From Zymoseptoria tritici IPO323 (Eukaryota; Ascomycota; Dothideomycetes; Mycosphaerellales; Mycosphaerellaceae): a stretch of 64,000 bases of DNA. Below, in pieces: positions 1 through 10,785 of the stretch. The stretch spans positions 5,332,001 through 5,396,000 of the forward strand of contig NC_018218.1 in assembly GCF_000219625.1 (NCBI RefSeq), given 5' to 3'. The notes below the pieces were generated by a model. The model saw nothing but the letters and a program-made list of their open reading frames with translations. It had not been told where the DNA came from and searched no databases. The stretch's first letter is position 1. Each line of letters opens with the position of its first letter. A program made the translations under genes and the position numbers.

Positions 1-2084
1 GAAGCGCGCGAGCTCGCGATCGTGCGTGTACGTGCAATGACTGAAAGCGTGCAGTCGTTTCAGACGGTCAAAGGAACGAGCGGAGGAGGGAATGTCCAGG
101 CGTCGTTGTGGATGCAAGAAAGCTTGCGGAACCTGTCATGTCAAATGGTGGCATGCATGTCTCACGTCTCTCCCGTCTCCATGGGGAGTCCTATCAGCGG
201 ACGCGACGACGAGATGGCATACTATGGACCTTTCCATCCTACGTCCAAGACAAGTGTGGCGGTGATGGGAGTGAAGAGGGAGGGTGACTAGATGGGGTCA
301 CTTGTTTGATTCGGATGGAGCCTTGTGAAGTGGAACCCCTTATCATGCGGGCGTTGATGGGAGGAAAGAGTTGGCTGCGTCGAGCCTTCTTCTTGATTAG
401 CAGTATAAGTAGAGGTCGAAGCCGTCATCACTCTCGGAAGAGTCCTGAACCAACATTGAATCCTTCATCACACGTTCCTCACCTCTATCGTCGGGTCGCG
501 TACCGGATTCCGTCCGCATCTTCGCCATCGTTCCATCCGAACAACTCAAACCGGAGACGCTCGCATCTTCAGGCGGACGACTGCCGTACCATCGACAAAG
601 TGATCGAATCAGGAAGTGCCTCATCCCTCGCCTCGTCGTTGCCGCCGTTCCGTCCAACCAGCCGAGTTGAAGTCGTTCAAGTCGACAAGGCCGTCGAAGA
701 AGATCATTCGTCGCGCGTTTAGCGACCGCACCGCCACAGCAACGACGATCTGGGGCAGAGCTAACACGTCTCGAACAATCGACAAGGCGACTTCTGGAAG
801 AAGAGCTCCCCGCGGACCCTCCTTCCCTACCGATCCGTCCAGCTCAGACTCACCGCTAGAAAGCCGGGTATCCAGGTCTTCAGCACCAAGCCAATCCGAT
901 CGACCAATCTCGATTTCGACCATCTCTTCTCTCACGAACATTCTCCGACTGGTTCACCGACTTCCACTTCGAAACTCGCACGTCGCCAGCATTGTCCATT
1001 GAACAAAGGACGACGCTGCCACAAAGTGGAGAAGCCTCACATCGAATCCACCAATCCACCCCGCGCCATCGGCCGGGCGAACCCCGAGTCATAACTTGAC
1101 CTCATCGAGCTCTCTGTGACACCAAAGATCCTACCGACCTGTCCTTGTCACAGATCAAACGAAGCGGCCACGAGAGCCGTCAGCAAGCGAGTCCTGCCTT
1201 GCTCATATTCCGTCTTCGGCCGCTCTTCTGTCCAAAAGGAACAACTCCATCTCACCTCACTCCCTCGACGACCGACCGACTCTTCGGCCAGTCCAATACA
1301 TCGACATTCCACCTGCACCTATCCGAAACCACCTCTTCCAAACGGATCCGCCACTGCAAGGACCTCTCCACAGGTGAGTACAGCTTGATCGCCTTGCCGT
1401 CTTCCCTCGTGTCTTTGCGACGCTCCTTTCCCCGCTGCGCGCAATTCCCCTCCATCGCCCGCGTCGCTCTCACGTCCGCCCCGCGATTGACGAGAGCGGC
1501 CTCACACACCCCACAGCTACACTCACGTCAACTTCCTCCATACACCGAACGCAGGCAATATGCGCCGGCATACGGCTCGCTCGAGGCCTTGGCGGCGCAT
1601 GAGCTCCAGTGAATGCGCCGCTTTCTCTTTCATGCGACTGCAGCTTCCCGTCGTTAATTTCAAATCCGTGCTGCTGCCCATGGCTGACCTGAATCCTCCC
1701 AGTTGATCCACCATATCCTCTCGACGCCTCCCACCTGTCAGAACTGACTTCATTTCCTCCACAACGTACACATAACAACATCCTCGACTCTCCCTCGCGA
1801 TCGTCACACGAAGCACGACATTAGCAATCCATCTCACCTGCTGTGCTCGCTGCCACCATCGCCCATTGGCGCAGATCGTCATTCAGCCCGCTCCGCCGGC
1901 CTTATTGCTGTGCTCGGCAAACACTCTCGGCCTGTGGAAAGAAGAGTGCTACGTTGGTAGTAGCAAGGAATAACGCCGAAGGCTACACTTGACACCCATC
2001 TGTGGCTGGATACGACGCCGAGCTGCCGTCAACCTGTCGGACAGACTTCAGACTACACCGATCGGCCGTCCGTGTCATGAACGC
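1..2084. other. Non-coding left edge and long leader of the bHLH gene
   Basis: I see no recognisable protein here. Several open frames overlap on both strands between about 300 and 1600, but none shows a domain or family similarity. A good intron signature lies at about 1374 to 1516 (CAG|GTGAGT donor, CCACAG acceptor), so part of this stretch is probably a spliced 5' leader of the transcription factor that starts at 2085. Confidence 0.4.
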
Positions 2085-3830
2085 ATGAGCGACGACCGAG
2101 GAATGCCTGTTGCCTGTGAGTACCCGCGATTATCTTCTGCCTCACAATATTCACACACCTTTTCGCATCTGCTCTCCATCCGACGACAATGCACGCCCAC
2201 AATGACTGCGCTTCTGCGCATTCTCCATCTTCGCCTGCTAACATGTGTTCCCACAGCCACAGACAATCTCACTGTCTTTCCTCCTTTCCAACACCACAAG
2301 CGTGACTCACCGCTTGATCTCGGCTTAGACGACGACGACATGGCCTTTATCAAAAACGAGGAACTCAACGACTTCAACTCCTTCAACCCCAACGACTACA
2401 CACCCTTCCAAGGATCACACAACGGCAACATGAACATCAACCCCGCAAACCTCACAAACGGCAATAGCAACAACGGCTACATGTCTTCCAGCTTCAATCT
2501 CGGCAACTCCGGCATTGCCGATGATGAGCTCCTCGATCTGCAAATCGACCAACAGAGCAATGCCTTCGACTTCAACAACGGCATGCAGCAAGGTTTCATG
2601 AACCAGCAACAAATGGCGCAGCAGAGTGGGAGCATGTTTTCACACACGCCTGATGGCGCACCAATGCATTCACCATTCACGGGTGAGTTCAACTACGGCA
2701 ATTTCCGCTCCGCACCGGGTCAGCAGCAGTTTGGCGCACACAGCATGCCACAGCAGCAATCAGCCTTTCGACCGGGGGTGAAGCACGGCGAGCGTAAGGT
2801 GTCAGACTCTCGGTCACCTGGTACACCAAGCATCAACCATCTGCAGATCACTGATGACTACAATCACCCGGGCATGCAACCAATTCAACATCGACAGCAG
2901 AACTCGATGGGTGCAGGTTGGGATAGCACTCCCGATGGTGCACACAGCTGGGGCGAAGCATCACCATTCCCATCACCCTCCAACGGACAACCTATACACC
3001 CTCAAATCTCCGAGGTCCTCAAGAACAGCTCACATCACCACAAAGTCGCATCTTCGCTACCCACGAAGATGGAGAACGGCGCGGGTCCTCCCTTCTCCAC
3101 ACAAGAGGCGAAGCGGAGACGTCGAAGGGAGTCTCACAACATGGTTGAGAGGCGGCGTCGAGACAACATCAACGAGCGAATTCACGACCTTGGTACGCTC
3201 GTTCCACAGCACCGACTCGAAGACGAAAAGGTCCGCAAGCATCTTCAAACGAACGCACCCCTCTCGCCATCGATTACGCACGCCACTGGCATGTCACCTC
3301 CGAATTCGGCGAGCACCTTGCTTGGAGGGGGCCAAAGCCGACGCACCGGATCCGGGACAATCACGCAGGGTCTCCCCATGGAGGAGAAGGACAAGGGACC
3401 CAACAAGGGCGACATCCTGAACGGATCGGTCGCCTGGACACGAGACATGATGTGGTTCATGCACATGAAACTCCGACAGGAGGAAGAATCCAAGGAGTTG
3501 ATCCAGCGGCTGGGAGGTACATGGCCGTTTGAGGTCAGCGAGGAGGAGCATCGCATGCGGTCCGAGATCTTGGAGGTCCTCAACAAGCACGCTCCGGTCG
3601 GTGGCTTCTCCGGATACTCGCGAGCAGCCGGTTCCGGTCTACGCGTCCCAGGCTTCACCAACGTCGCAGGCGACACCATTAACGAAGGTCCACAATCCTC
3701 CAACGGTCTCTCAATTCCCCCGATCAGCCCCGGTTTCCAGTCTGGTGGCAGTGGCATGAACAGCGGCATGTCTCAGCACTTCTGGGGCGGCGGCGATCTC
3801 AAGGAGGAAGACGAGTACGAATTGATGTAG
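2085..3830 (+). CDS. bHLH transcription factor with a very long loop
   Basis: A nuclear basic helix-loop-helix regulator expected to bind E-box DNA. The model is exons 2085-2115 and 2257-3830, 534 aa. The intron has a GTGAGT donor, a CTAAC branch site and a CCACAG acceptor, and it keeps frame. A start at 2340 (MAFIKNEEL) is the alternative. The N-terminal half is rich in Asn, Gln, Ser and Pro, as in activation regions. The basic region sits at about residues 298-315 (ESHNMVERRRRDNINER, with the His, Glu and Arg of E-box binders). Helix 1 follows, and helix 2 (from KGDILNGSVAWTRDMM) begins near 393, so the loop is about 60 residues. The family resembles the fungal proteins loosely named 'HLH transcription factor'. 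I cannot name its targets. The leader is long. Confidence 0.85.
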   Translation: MSDDRGMPVACEYPRLSSASQYSHTFSHLLSIRRQCTPTMTALLRILHLRLLTCVPTATDNLTVFPPFQHHKRDSPLDLGLDDDDMAFIKNEELNDFNSFNPNDYTPFQGSHNGNMNINPANLTNGNSNNGYMSSSFNLGNSGIADDELLDLQIDQQSNAFDFNNGMQQGFMNQQQMAQQSGSMFSHTPDGAPMHSPFTGEFNYGNFRSAPGQQQFGAHSMPQQQSAFRPGVKHGERKVSDSRSPGTPSINHLQITDDYNHPGMQPIQHRQQNSMGAGWDSTPDGAHSWGEASPFPSPSNGQPIHPQISEVLKNSSHHHKVASSLPTKMENGAGPPFSTQEAKRRRRRESHNMVERRRRDNINERIHDLGTLVPQHRLEDEKVRKHLQTNAPLSPSITHATGMSPPNSASTLLGGGQSRRTGSGTITQGLPMEEKDKGPNKGDILNGSVAWTRDMMWFMHMKLRQEEESKELIQRLGGTWPFEVSEEEHRMRSEILEVLNKHAPVGGFSGYSRAAGSGLRVPGFTNVAGDTINEGPQSSNGLSIPPISPGFQSGGSGMNSGMSQHFWGGGDLKEEDEYELM

Positions 3831-5746
3831 ATGGAAAGGTCATGTCACACATACCCACATTTACACGCATCATCGACATACAGCCACCAGATCTAAGACA
3901 GGCGCCTTGCATGGCGTTCTTGGGACAGATCGGCATGAACGAAGCAACACAGCATTTTGACACTGATGGATGGGTGGTGCAGGGCATTTGTGAGCTCGAG
4001 CACTCGCGGCATCGATGAAGTCTTATGCGAACGAACGACCTGCCCCTTACTGCAGGTGTTGCATCCCGGTCGTCGGGATTTCCGGCATATCTTTGGCTCG
4101 GACTCAGCCCGGGACGCGTACCACATCAGCAGCACAAGCATCTCACCGCCACAGGACCTCCTTCCGCAACGACCGACGGGAATGGTCGGCATGATGCAAC
4201 GACGACAGTATCTCACCTCACCGCGCTTTCGCATTTGCCGCAGAACATCATCACCACGCATTTCGCCATCCTGTCGCGTTTCAATCGCACCCACCACACC
4301 ACAGCATTACACTCACACACACATCGGAGTTCTATTCCCCAACCACGGCTGGAGTTTTCCTTCTTCATTGCATCTTTCCAGCATGGACGGGAGTTTCTGG
4401 AACCGGCGTTAGCGTCTTTCGATTGCATGCCTGCAGCCTTTTTACAATCTGAACTGGGTCCTCTTGCTTCTGGCTTCTTGTTTTTACATTTCGCGAAATC
4501 GATTTATGCCGCTTGCTTTTGCTTTATCACGATGGATGCTGGCTACGTCACATTTTTGCGAGTGACGATTTACAGACGGCGGAGGGACACGGTCTTTATT
4601 ATCTGGGAGGGCCGGGAGGCGATAGCATGCAACGAATGTTCGGGAGGGAGCGATCAGCATGGGCATGGGAGAGATTGAGAATGCTTTTTCGATGATACCA
4701 CATTTGCATTTGAATTTTGAGTCTTTTTACTTAAGCATGGCTAGTGGTTTTCTGCTGGCGTTTTGTGGTTTGCATGTTTGCATGTACGTATGAATGTACG
4801 AATGTATGCTTCCTCTGCTACTGCCGTGAATGAAAAGTCTACCTCCACCATGACTCATGCATGTCCTTTGCTTTTACCGTGCAAAGTGCGCATCAGTCCC
4901 GTCTCCCCGTCTACCCAACACGCAAGGATTCCGCTTCCAGTCAGTTTTCGGGCGCCGCCACAAAGCCATCGCGCCGCTCGATCGGGCGTTCCCTTCGGCT
5001 GTCACGTCGGATCGTGATATGCTGTGTCGCCATCCATCCCTTGGCTGCCGACTGGCGGTGTAGAGATGTGTCTGTGCAATCCCCCAATGCGGCGTTGTTT
5101 GTTTCTGTCTGCTGCAGAGTGGACCGGGGAGCTGGGGTATGAACGAGCTCCTCCCGGTGCCCGGGAAGGCGGCTGATGGGAGTGAGTGTGGTTTTGCGGA
5201 TGAAGTGAGTCGGTGTGGTTTCATGGTGGTCCGGTACTTCGCCGGAGCATTCCTTGGTCGCCGAAAGATGAGGAAGGCCGGGTGATGGGATGTTTGGAGG
5301 CTTTTGTTTGCGTTGTCTGTCTCTGGTTGAAACCGTCCTTGCTCGACGATCGAGGTCGGATTGTCCCAGTCGGTAGGGTTCTCGATTGATCGCCGTCCGT
5401 CGAAATGGTGGCGTCGGGAACGCGGTGTTGATGAGCGTTCCGACTCGTCGGATTTAGCTTGCATCATCGAGGCAGACGGCTCTTCAGGAGGAAGCAAGAA
5501 TGCCCGATTCCCGGCCTGCATTTCGGAGACCTCCCGTACCATCCCCAGCGGACCAGCCCACTCTCCACCTCAGACCTTCAACCTCCCTTACCGCCACTCG
5601 TATCGTATGTGTTCACTGGCGCCTGTCATCGACCGGAGACAGATGCGTGCGCAAAGCCTCATTTCAACCCAGACCCGGTGGATGGAAAACAGGTAGACTG
5701 AGGACGTACACGTGCAACCGTGGCGGTATCTCAAGCGCTCAATGTC
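3831..5746. other. Intergenic region between the bHLH gene and COX19
   Basis: This 1.9 kb holds the 3' ends of two convergent genes. A 222-codon ATG-started open frame on the minus strand (4874-5542) has no domain, signal peptide or family resemblance that I can see; it is rich in Arg, Ser and Pro, like chance frames in this GC-rich DNA. I see no convincing gene. Confidence 0.4.
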
Positions 5747-6195
5747 TCACTTCTTCGCCGGCTCCTGTGGCGCAGGACTGCTGCCATCCTTGCCTGCAGT
5801 GGTGGTGGTCGGCTCTGCGTTGTCGCCGAAACCAAGATTCCGCATCGAGTCGGGCGCCATGAGGTTTCTGTTCCTCGAATATCAGTCTCCCATTCTGTAT
5901 GTGTATTCTCTGCTCGTGGATGTTCCCGTACCTCTCCATCCTACACTGCAGGTAATTCTTGCTCAACTGCCGACAAGCGTCATCGTTGACTCCTCGATGA
6001 CTACGCAGGCATTTCAGGTACTCTTTCATGATGGGCTGGCATTCTGCTTCGTGGTCGAGAGGGAAGGAACCTCGTTCGGGTGGGATGGGTTTGGAGGTGA
6101 TTTGGCGGCCGCCTGTATCGAGATCACTGGGTCAGAGATTTCTTCTTCTTCGCTTTGTTCTGTGCACACGTACCAGGACTTCCGAAGGTCGACAT
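5747..6195 (-). CDS. Cytochrome c oxidase assembly protein COX19
   Basis: A twin CX9C protein of the mitochondrial intermembrane space and cytosol, needed for copper-linked assembly of cytochrome c oxidase. Three exons on the minus strand, 6195-6174, 6112-5932 and 5867-5747, give 107 aa. Both introns are short (61 and 64 nt) and end in CAG. The product starts MSTFGSPGGRQITSKP and carries PPERGSFPLDHEAEC. The two CX9C motifs pair C32/C42 and C54/C64, followed by CRMERNLMAPDSMRNLGFG, the hallmark COX19 tail. The C-terminus is low-complexity Thr/Pro/Ala/Lys. Only the middle exon stands out as an open frame, so the gene is easy to miss. Identity is very likely from the motif series. Confidence 0.93.
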
Positions 6196-6772
6196 GCTGT
6201 GCTGTGTGGAGATTGCAGGAGTCGGTTGCAGGTGAATCGAGATGATGTCGCAAATGCAGGAGCTCGAGCGCGGACGAGACGATGCTGAATGGTCGGGGAA
6301 GACGAGGCGCTAACGGAGGGACGCATCGGGGAGGTCTTTGGGACGCCGTGGGGATGCACTTCAAGGATTTTGACGAGAGGGAAAACATGCCACGCGATGC
6401 ACACGTTGCAGTAGTGAGACTGTGAGAGACATCTTCCGACAGCCCCAAGCGAATGAGGACGAGTAAGATGATTATGCGAGTGGGTGCTGTGACTGTGAGA
6501 AGCGACGAGACGAGTGCCTGGTGAGTGCCTGGAGGGGCCTGGGAGGATGGCCTTGGACCACTTCACTTGATGTTCTTACAGGACGGGACCCCACGCGATG
6601 AAGACCTTGAGGTAAGTGAATATGGTAGGTAAAGTGAAGTCTGAGGAAGACAAACGCTGCCTCCTTGGTTGCGACTACCTTCTCCGCGAGGGACAGACAT
6701 TCTCTTCCTTCCCTCTCCATCCCGCCCAGGAAAAGACTTCCCCAAATTGAAGGACGTAGGTTTTGCGCTCCC
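6196..6772. other. Divergent promoter region, COX19 / F-box-like gene
   Basis: This spacer separates two genes transcribed away from each other. It should hold both promoters and leaders. I see no coding signal and no motif I can assign. Confidence 0.4.
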
Positions 6773-7756
6773 ATGGAACCGCCACGTCAGTCAGCGCTAT
6801 CGTCCGGCTTGAACATCAAAACCTCGAAAAATCCTCTCGGCGTCACCTGCGGCCGGGCTCAAGCACGAAACGCTTCCTTGACAGCCAAGACAACGCAGTC
6901 CATTCCCAAGAAGACAGGCGATCGTACGAAATCCACTGCACTGCGGTCGATCCTCAAGAAGACTGGCAGCTGTGCGCCACTGCGCTCCGCGAAGGAAGGA
7001 ATCGACTACAGTGCCCTTCCCACGATGCGTTCTCTCAACAAGAGACTCGCACGCGCGACCCTCAACGCAAAGCGCTCAAACAAGAAGGAAACCAAAGGAA
7101 CGACGATCAGACTCGCTCCTGCCAAACCACGCTCGACATTTCCATTCCTCTCCCTCCCGCCAGAGCTGCGAGATTTGGTCTACCAGCAAATCGCCGGCTC
7201 CACTCCGGTGACCTTACCCGGACCTCCCAGAAAATGCAAGCTCGTCGGTCGCTCTTCTCTCCTATCCACATCTCGACAAATTCGCGACGAGTTTCTCGGC
7301 GTGCTTGATACGCACGCCACGCCAATCATGACCACAGTCGTGGACTTCAACTTCAGCCACATCATCCGCTTCCTCGACCACCTCTCCGACCGCGAACTAC
7401 ATGCACTACCCACCGTGGACGCGCCGTCGTCGAGGCAATTCTGCGTCAGACTGGTCATCAATGAGCGATGCCCCCCGAATCCAGAGGGCTTGCAAGCTTG
7501 GTTGCTGAGGTGCGAGAATCCAGACAAGAAGGGCAGCCAGGTCGCAACGAAATACATCCTGCATCATGACCAGGTGCCTCTCCTAGCGAAGCATACGCAG
7601 CATCGTTGGATGTCTCTGCTGTCCGAAGAGTATCGTGGCCTGCGAGGCTTGATGAGTGTGAGGGACAAGATCGATGGGTGGCTGAAGAAGCTTGAGCCAT
7701 GCAGATTGCGGGATGAGGCGAAGAAGATCAGGGAGGCGATGACGATTGGATCTTGA
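6773..7756 (+). CDS. F-box-like (2EXR-type) protein of unknown role
   Basis: A single-exon gene of 327 aa starting at MEPPRQSALSSG; the upstream in-frame extension to 6665 has no good ATG. The first third is basic and Ser/Thr/Lys-rich. At about residues 123-145 is FPFLSLPPELRDLVYQQIAG, the Leu-Pro-x-Glu-Leu-Arg pattern that opens the F-box/2EXR modules so common in Dothideomycete genomes. A globular tail follows. Such proteins are often assumed to bind partners, sometimes as substrate adaptors of SCF ubiquitin ligases, but I see no second domain to say what it recognises. Related modules occur at 41335 and 57457-59805 in this window. Confidence 0.75.
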   Translation: MEPPRQSALSSGLNIKTSKNPLGVTCGRAQARNASLTAKTTQSIPKKTGDRTKSTALRSILKKTGSCAPLRSAKEGIDYSALPTMRSLNKRLARATLNAKRSNKKETKGTTIRLAPAKPRSTFPFLSLPPELRDLVYQQIAGSTPVTLPGPPRKCKLVGRSSLLSTSRQIRDEFLGVLDTHATPIMTTVVDFNFSHIIRFLDHLSDRELHALPTVDAPSSRQFCVRLVINERCPPNPEGLQAWLLRCENPDKKGSQVATKYILHHDQVPLLAKHTQHRWMSLLSEEYRGLRGLMSVRDKIDGWLKKLEPCRLRDEAKKIREAMTIGS

Positions 7757-8221
7757 GATGCGATCTAATGAGTACGCGAGGCATGTGTGGAAGGATGAAG
7801 GTCGAAGTGCAAGCAACGGCAGCGCTGCACAGGCGCACCATCGGACGAACAAAGGATGCGAGGAGTACTTGGAACGACCAGAGTGGAAATTGATCTACCG
7901 AAGACCGCGCGACTGGTGGCATCGTTGATTGCAGATTGTGGAAGGTTCTGGCCACAGGAAGTGTTGCCTTGGAGATAGAGATATGCGGTTTGAGACGAAG
8001 CGAAGCGAGTGTTCGAGTCAAGCTGCATTGCGCGAGAACGGCTGTGGCAATTTCCTTCAGCAGTGATCCAGAAGTCGGACTTGATTGGCGATCTGTTGAG
8101 TACATGCAGGTCGATTCCTCCCCAGCTCCTTGACTGTCCGAATTCTGCCAGTCTCCTCCATCGAGCTTGTCCTCCATCGGTGTTTGCGGAGTTGTGAAGA
8201 GGGACAGCGAGGCGTGGAAGC
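7757..8221. other. Convergent 3' regions
   Basis: This spacer lies between the stop of the F-box-like gene (+) and the stop of the S29 gene (-). Open frames here overlap both 3' untranslated regions and show no family features. I see nothing else. Confidence 0.4.
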
Positions 8222-8556
8222 TCAGCGGAACTGCGAAGCACAGTGTCAGCAGACAGCAAACTAAATTTTCACGCCCTCGTCGAATTCCCTTTTTCCAACT
8301 TTCTCGAATCGGAACGACTCACCTTCTGGAACCCGATGTCCGCCGCCTTCTCGCGGAATGCTTGCCTCGACATGTTCAGTCCGTACTTGCGGATGACGCC
8401 GCTCTTCTTCTTGTCGCCGGTCACACGGCTGTAGCACAGTCCCCACGTCAGCAACGAAGTCGAAATTCACGCTGTCGGAGCATGGTCATCTTACCAGCCG
8501 ATGGCAGCTTTGCCCATGTTGCGAGGGCGCGAGAAGTAGACTGTATCGTGAGACAT
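8222..8556 (-). CDS. 40S ribosomal protein S29 (uS14), zinc-less form
   Basis: A small-subunit ribosomal protein that contacts 18S rRNA in the head of the 40S. Exons 8556-8495, 8428-8323 and 8230-8222 give 58 aa, close to the usual 56. The product starts [16 protein letters not shown], and the core [17 protein letters not shown] followed by DIGFQKFR is diagnostic. Unusually, of the four zinc cysteines of the family only C21 remains: the others are T24, S41 and A44. The segment between the two pairs is about two residues longer (GDKKKS). The last exon has only 9 nt (Phe, Arg, stop). The reading frame is intact across good splice sites, so I read it as a working gene with a C-minus zinc ribbon. 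Confidence 0.9.
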
Positions 8557-9293
8557 TGTGGTTTTGTCTTTGCTTCGCGTCGGTTGCAGTCAATGCAGAG
8601 TGGACTACTTGTTTCTTGGTTGATGACAGCGAGAAGCGAAGATTCCACCTGGCAGTCAGCATTTGTGCGTTACCTTGATGGCAGGATGACCTTGATGGTC
8701 TGGTTTATCCATGTCTTGTGATGGTTTTGCGGCACAGCTTGGACTGGAAGTATTCTGTGGCACGCCAGCGTGCAGGGTAAGTGAATGGCATCGACGTCTC
8801 GGTCTCTTCTGTTTCCTATACCACTTTGCAGAATCTTTCGTGTCGAGCAGGACGACCAGATCATGATCGGGATCTTAAAGAGCAGCGCCCGACATCATCC
8901 ACCACGACCCTGCTTATTGTTGGGATCCGCATCCTGGTCAAACCTGGCGCTTTGGACAACCCGCCTCACTTGACAGGGTTTGAGCCGTCGTATATGCTGA
9001 TGCTCTGTATTGAATCGCATTGAGCGACGAAAACGACCATGCTTTCGACTTGCACATCCATCAAACCATCCGGCCGATCTTCAAGTCTTACAGCCGCAAA
9101 TGAGCACCACCCCGAAGGATGCAGCTGAAGCTTGGCCACTGTGGCTTCTTGCATATTGTCTATGTGCATCACAGCCTCACTGCTGCGGACAATCAAAGTC
9201 GTGGATGGTGCCTGAAGATTAATAGTAGGTATCGGAGTTCCCCTAACTCAACTCTCGCACGCTGTCTCTCGCTTCCCAATCCACACCACCAAG
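8557..9293. other. Divergent promoter region, S29 / membrane protein
   Basis: This 0.7 kb between two divergently transcribed genes should hold the ribosomal protein promoter. Only short overlapping frames are present. I cannot assign a regulatory motif with confidence. Confidence 0.35.
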
Positions 9294-10785
9294 ATGAGAG
9301 TCCTTTCAACTGCCGGACCAAACAATCGCATCAGATCAACTCTGGAGGATGTGATCAGTCCCGCTTTGTTCTTGGCGACATTCTTGATCTTCACCACCAT
9401 CTTCTTTACAACCAGAGATGGCGCATCCAACAACACCGCCAATGGATTCTCTTGCTCTTCGGACAATCCGACTTTCCCATGGCAATCCGGATGGAACGAA
9501 ATCTGGGACTTGAGCATGTTCCTCAGTGTCAATCTCGCAGGAGGCCGCTTTACCTTTTCCCAGGCCAAAGCGATCGACATCAGCTGGGATCTGATTATTG
9601 GCAGAGGCGGCCAGATGTTTGCTGCCTTCGTGGCCTATAGAGTGATGCGCCGATCCCTACTTCGATCCATGGAGTCTCGGCCGATGCACATTCCGGTTAC
9701 GGCGACGCTTGTCTTTGATGGACTTTCACTCTCGTCCTTGATCGTCCTGTATAAAGACCTGGTCGCGACCCTACCCAAGGAAAGAAGGTGGAATTGGAGG
9801 CTGTTCGCATTTCTCTGGATGGTCGTCTACCTCACCTCGTTCGGCACAATTGTTTCTGCGATGACTGGCTATCAGACTCAGACGACGCCTTACTTGAGGT
9901 TCGATGTTGATCCCTCCATCTCAAGCTCAGGGAACTTCAGCAACACGAATGATTTCATTGCGTCAAGGAAAATCGTCAAGGGTCGGGATAGCGCCGTGAT
10001 CGAGGATGGTAAAAGGATCGGGCTTGAACCTTTCGCTACCCTCTCATCAACTGCGCAGCCGCAAGAGTACAACATGATTACCCTCTGTATGGTGTCTCGT
10101 TGCTTGGACAAGGATCGAGTCTGCTAACATTTCGTCAGATCTGGATAATATGACGGCGAAATTGGACAGAAATAACCACAGCGAGTGCCTCAACGGTGCT
10201 ACGGACCACATTCGCGACCCAGATTTCGAGATCAAATTCTCCCGGTCAGGCAACAGATGCGTTCTTGTCAACTCGAACATGACGTTCCGAAATACGACCT
10301 ATGACCTCGGCATCGATCCCTTAAAAATCAAGATTGAACCGATCTGGACCGTGGATGGCACAGAACTGAGCAGGAAGTATTTGGAGGAGAACAGCGTGTG
10401 TCAGCCCGGGAAGACTTACAAATGGGGTTTCTCATGCCAGCTCTTACTCCTGTTCTGCTCGATGACCACGGTCTACGCCGGCATAGTCGCTGCTCTGCAT
10501 TGGGATGTGTGCAATTTTGGGCGTGCAAATAACCTGGACCATCGGACTGGCTTGTATCGCGATATTCTCGACCTTGCCCAGGAAATAGACAACGAACTGG
10601 ATGTCGATGACAAGGAAGTCTACCTGACCGCAGCGGTCCTGGAAACGAAGATCACGACTCAGACGGGCTCGATTGCAGTGGAAGCGAAGGATTTGCCGCC
10701 GAGACGTCGAGATGTAAGGCGAAGCAAAAGAGCGGAAATCGAGGAGGAGGCTGCTCGCGACTATGAGGCTTTTCTTCGCAAGTAG
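9294..10785 (+). CDS. Multi-pass membrane protein of unknown function
   Basis: Two exons, 9294-10086 and 10139-10785, are joined by a 52 nt intron with a CTGCTAAC branch site, giving 479 aa. Hydrophobic segments occur at about residues 22-40, 100-118, 130-155 and 165-190, and a last one near 360-385. Between the fourth and the last is a long polar region with several Asn-x-Ser/Thr sites, probably lumenal or extracellular. The tail after residue 390 is charged and cytoplasmic-looking (RRRDVRRSKRAEIEEEAARD). There is no cleavable signal peptide and no transporter or enzyme motif that I recognise. It resembles the lineage-specific membrane proteins annotated as hypothetical in plant-associated and rock-inhabiting Dothideomycetes. 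Confidence 0.8.

Noticed and set aside
4874..5542. 222-codon minus-strand open frame with ATG
   Set aside because: There is no domain, signal or family resemblance, and the composition is Arg/Ser/Pro-rich as in chance frames of GC-rich DNA. It lies just downstream of COX19, in likely 3' sequence.
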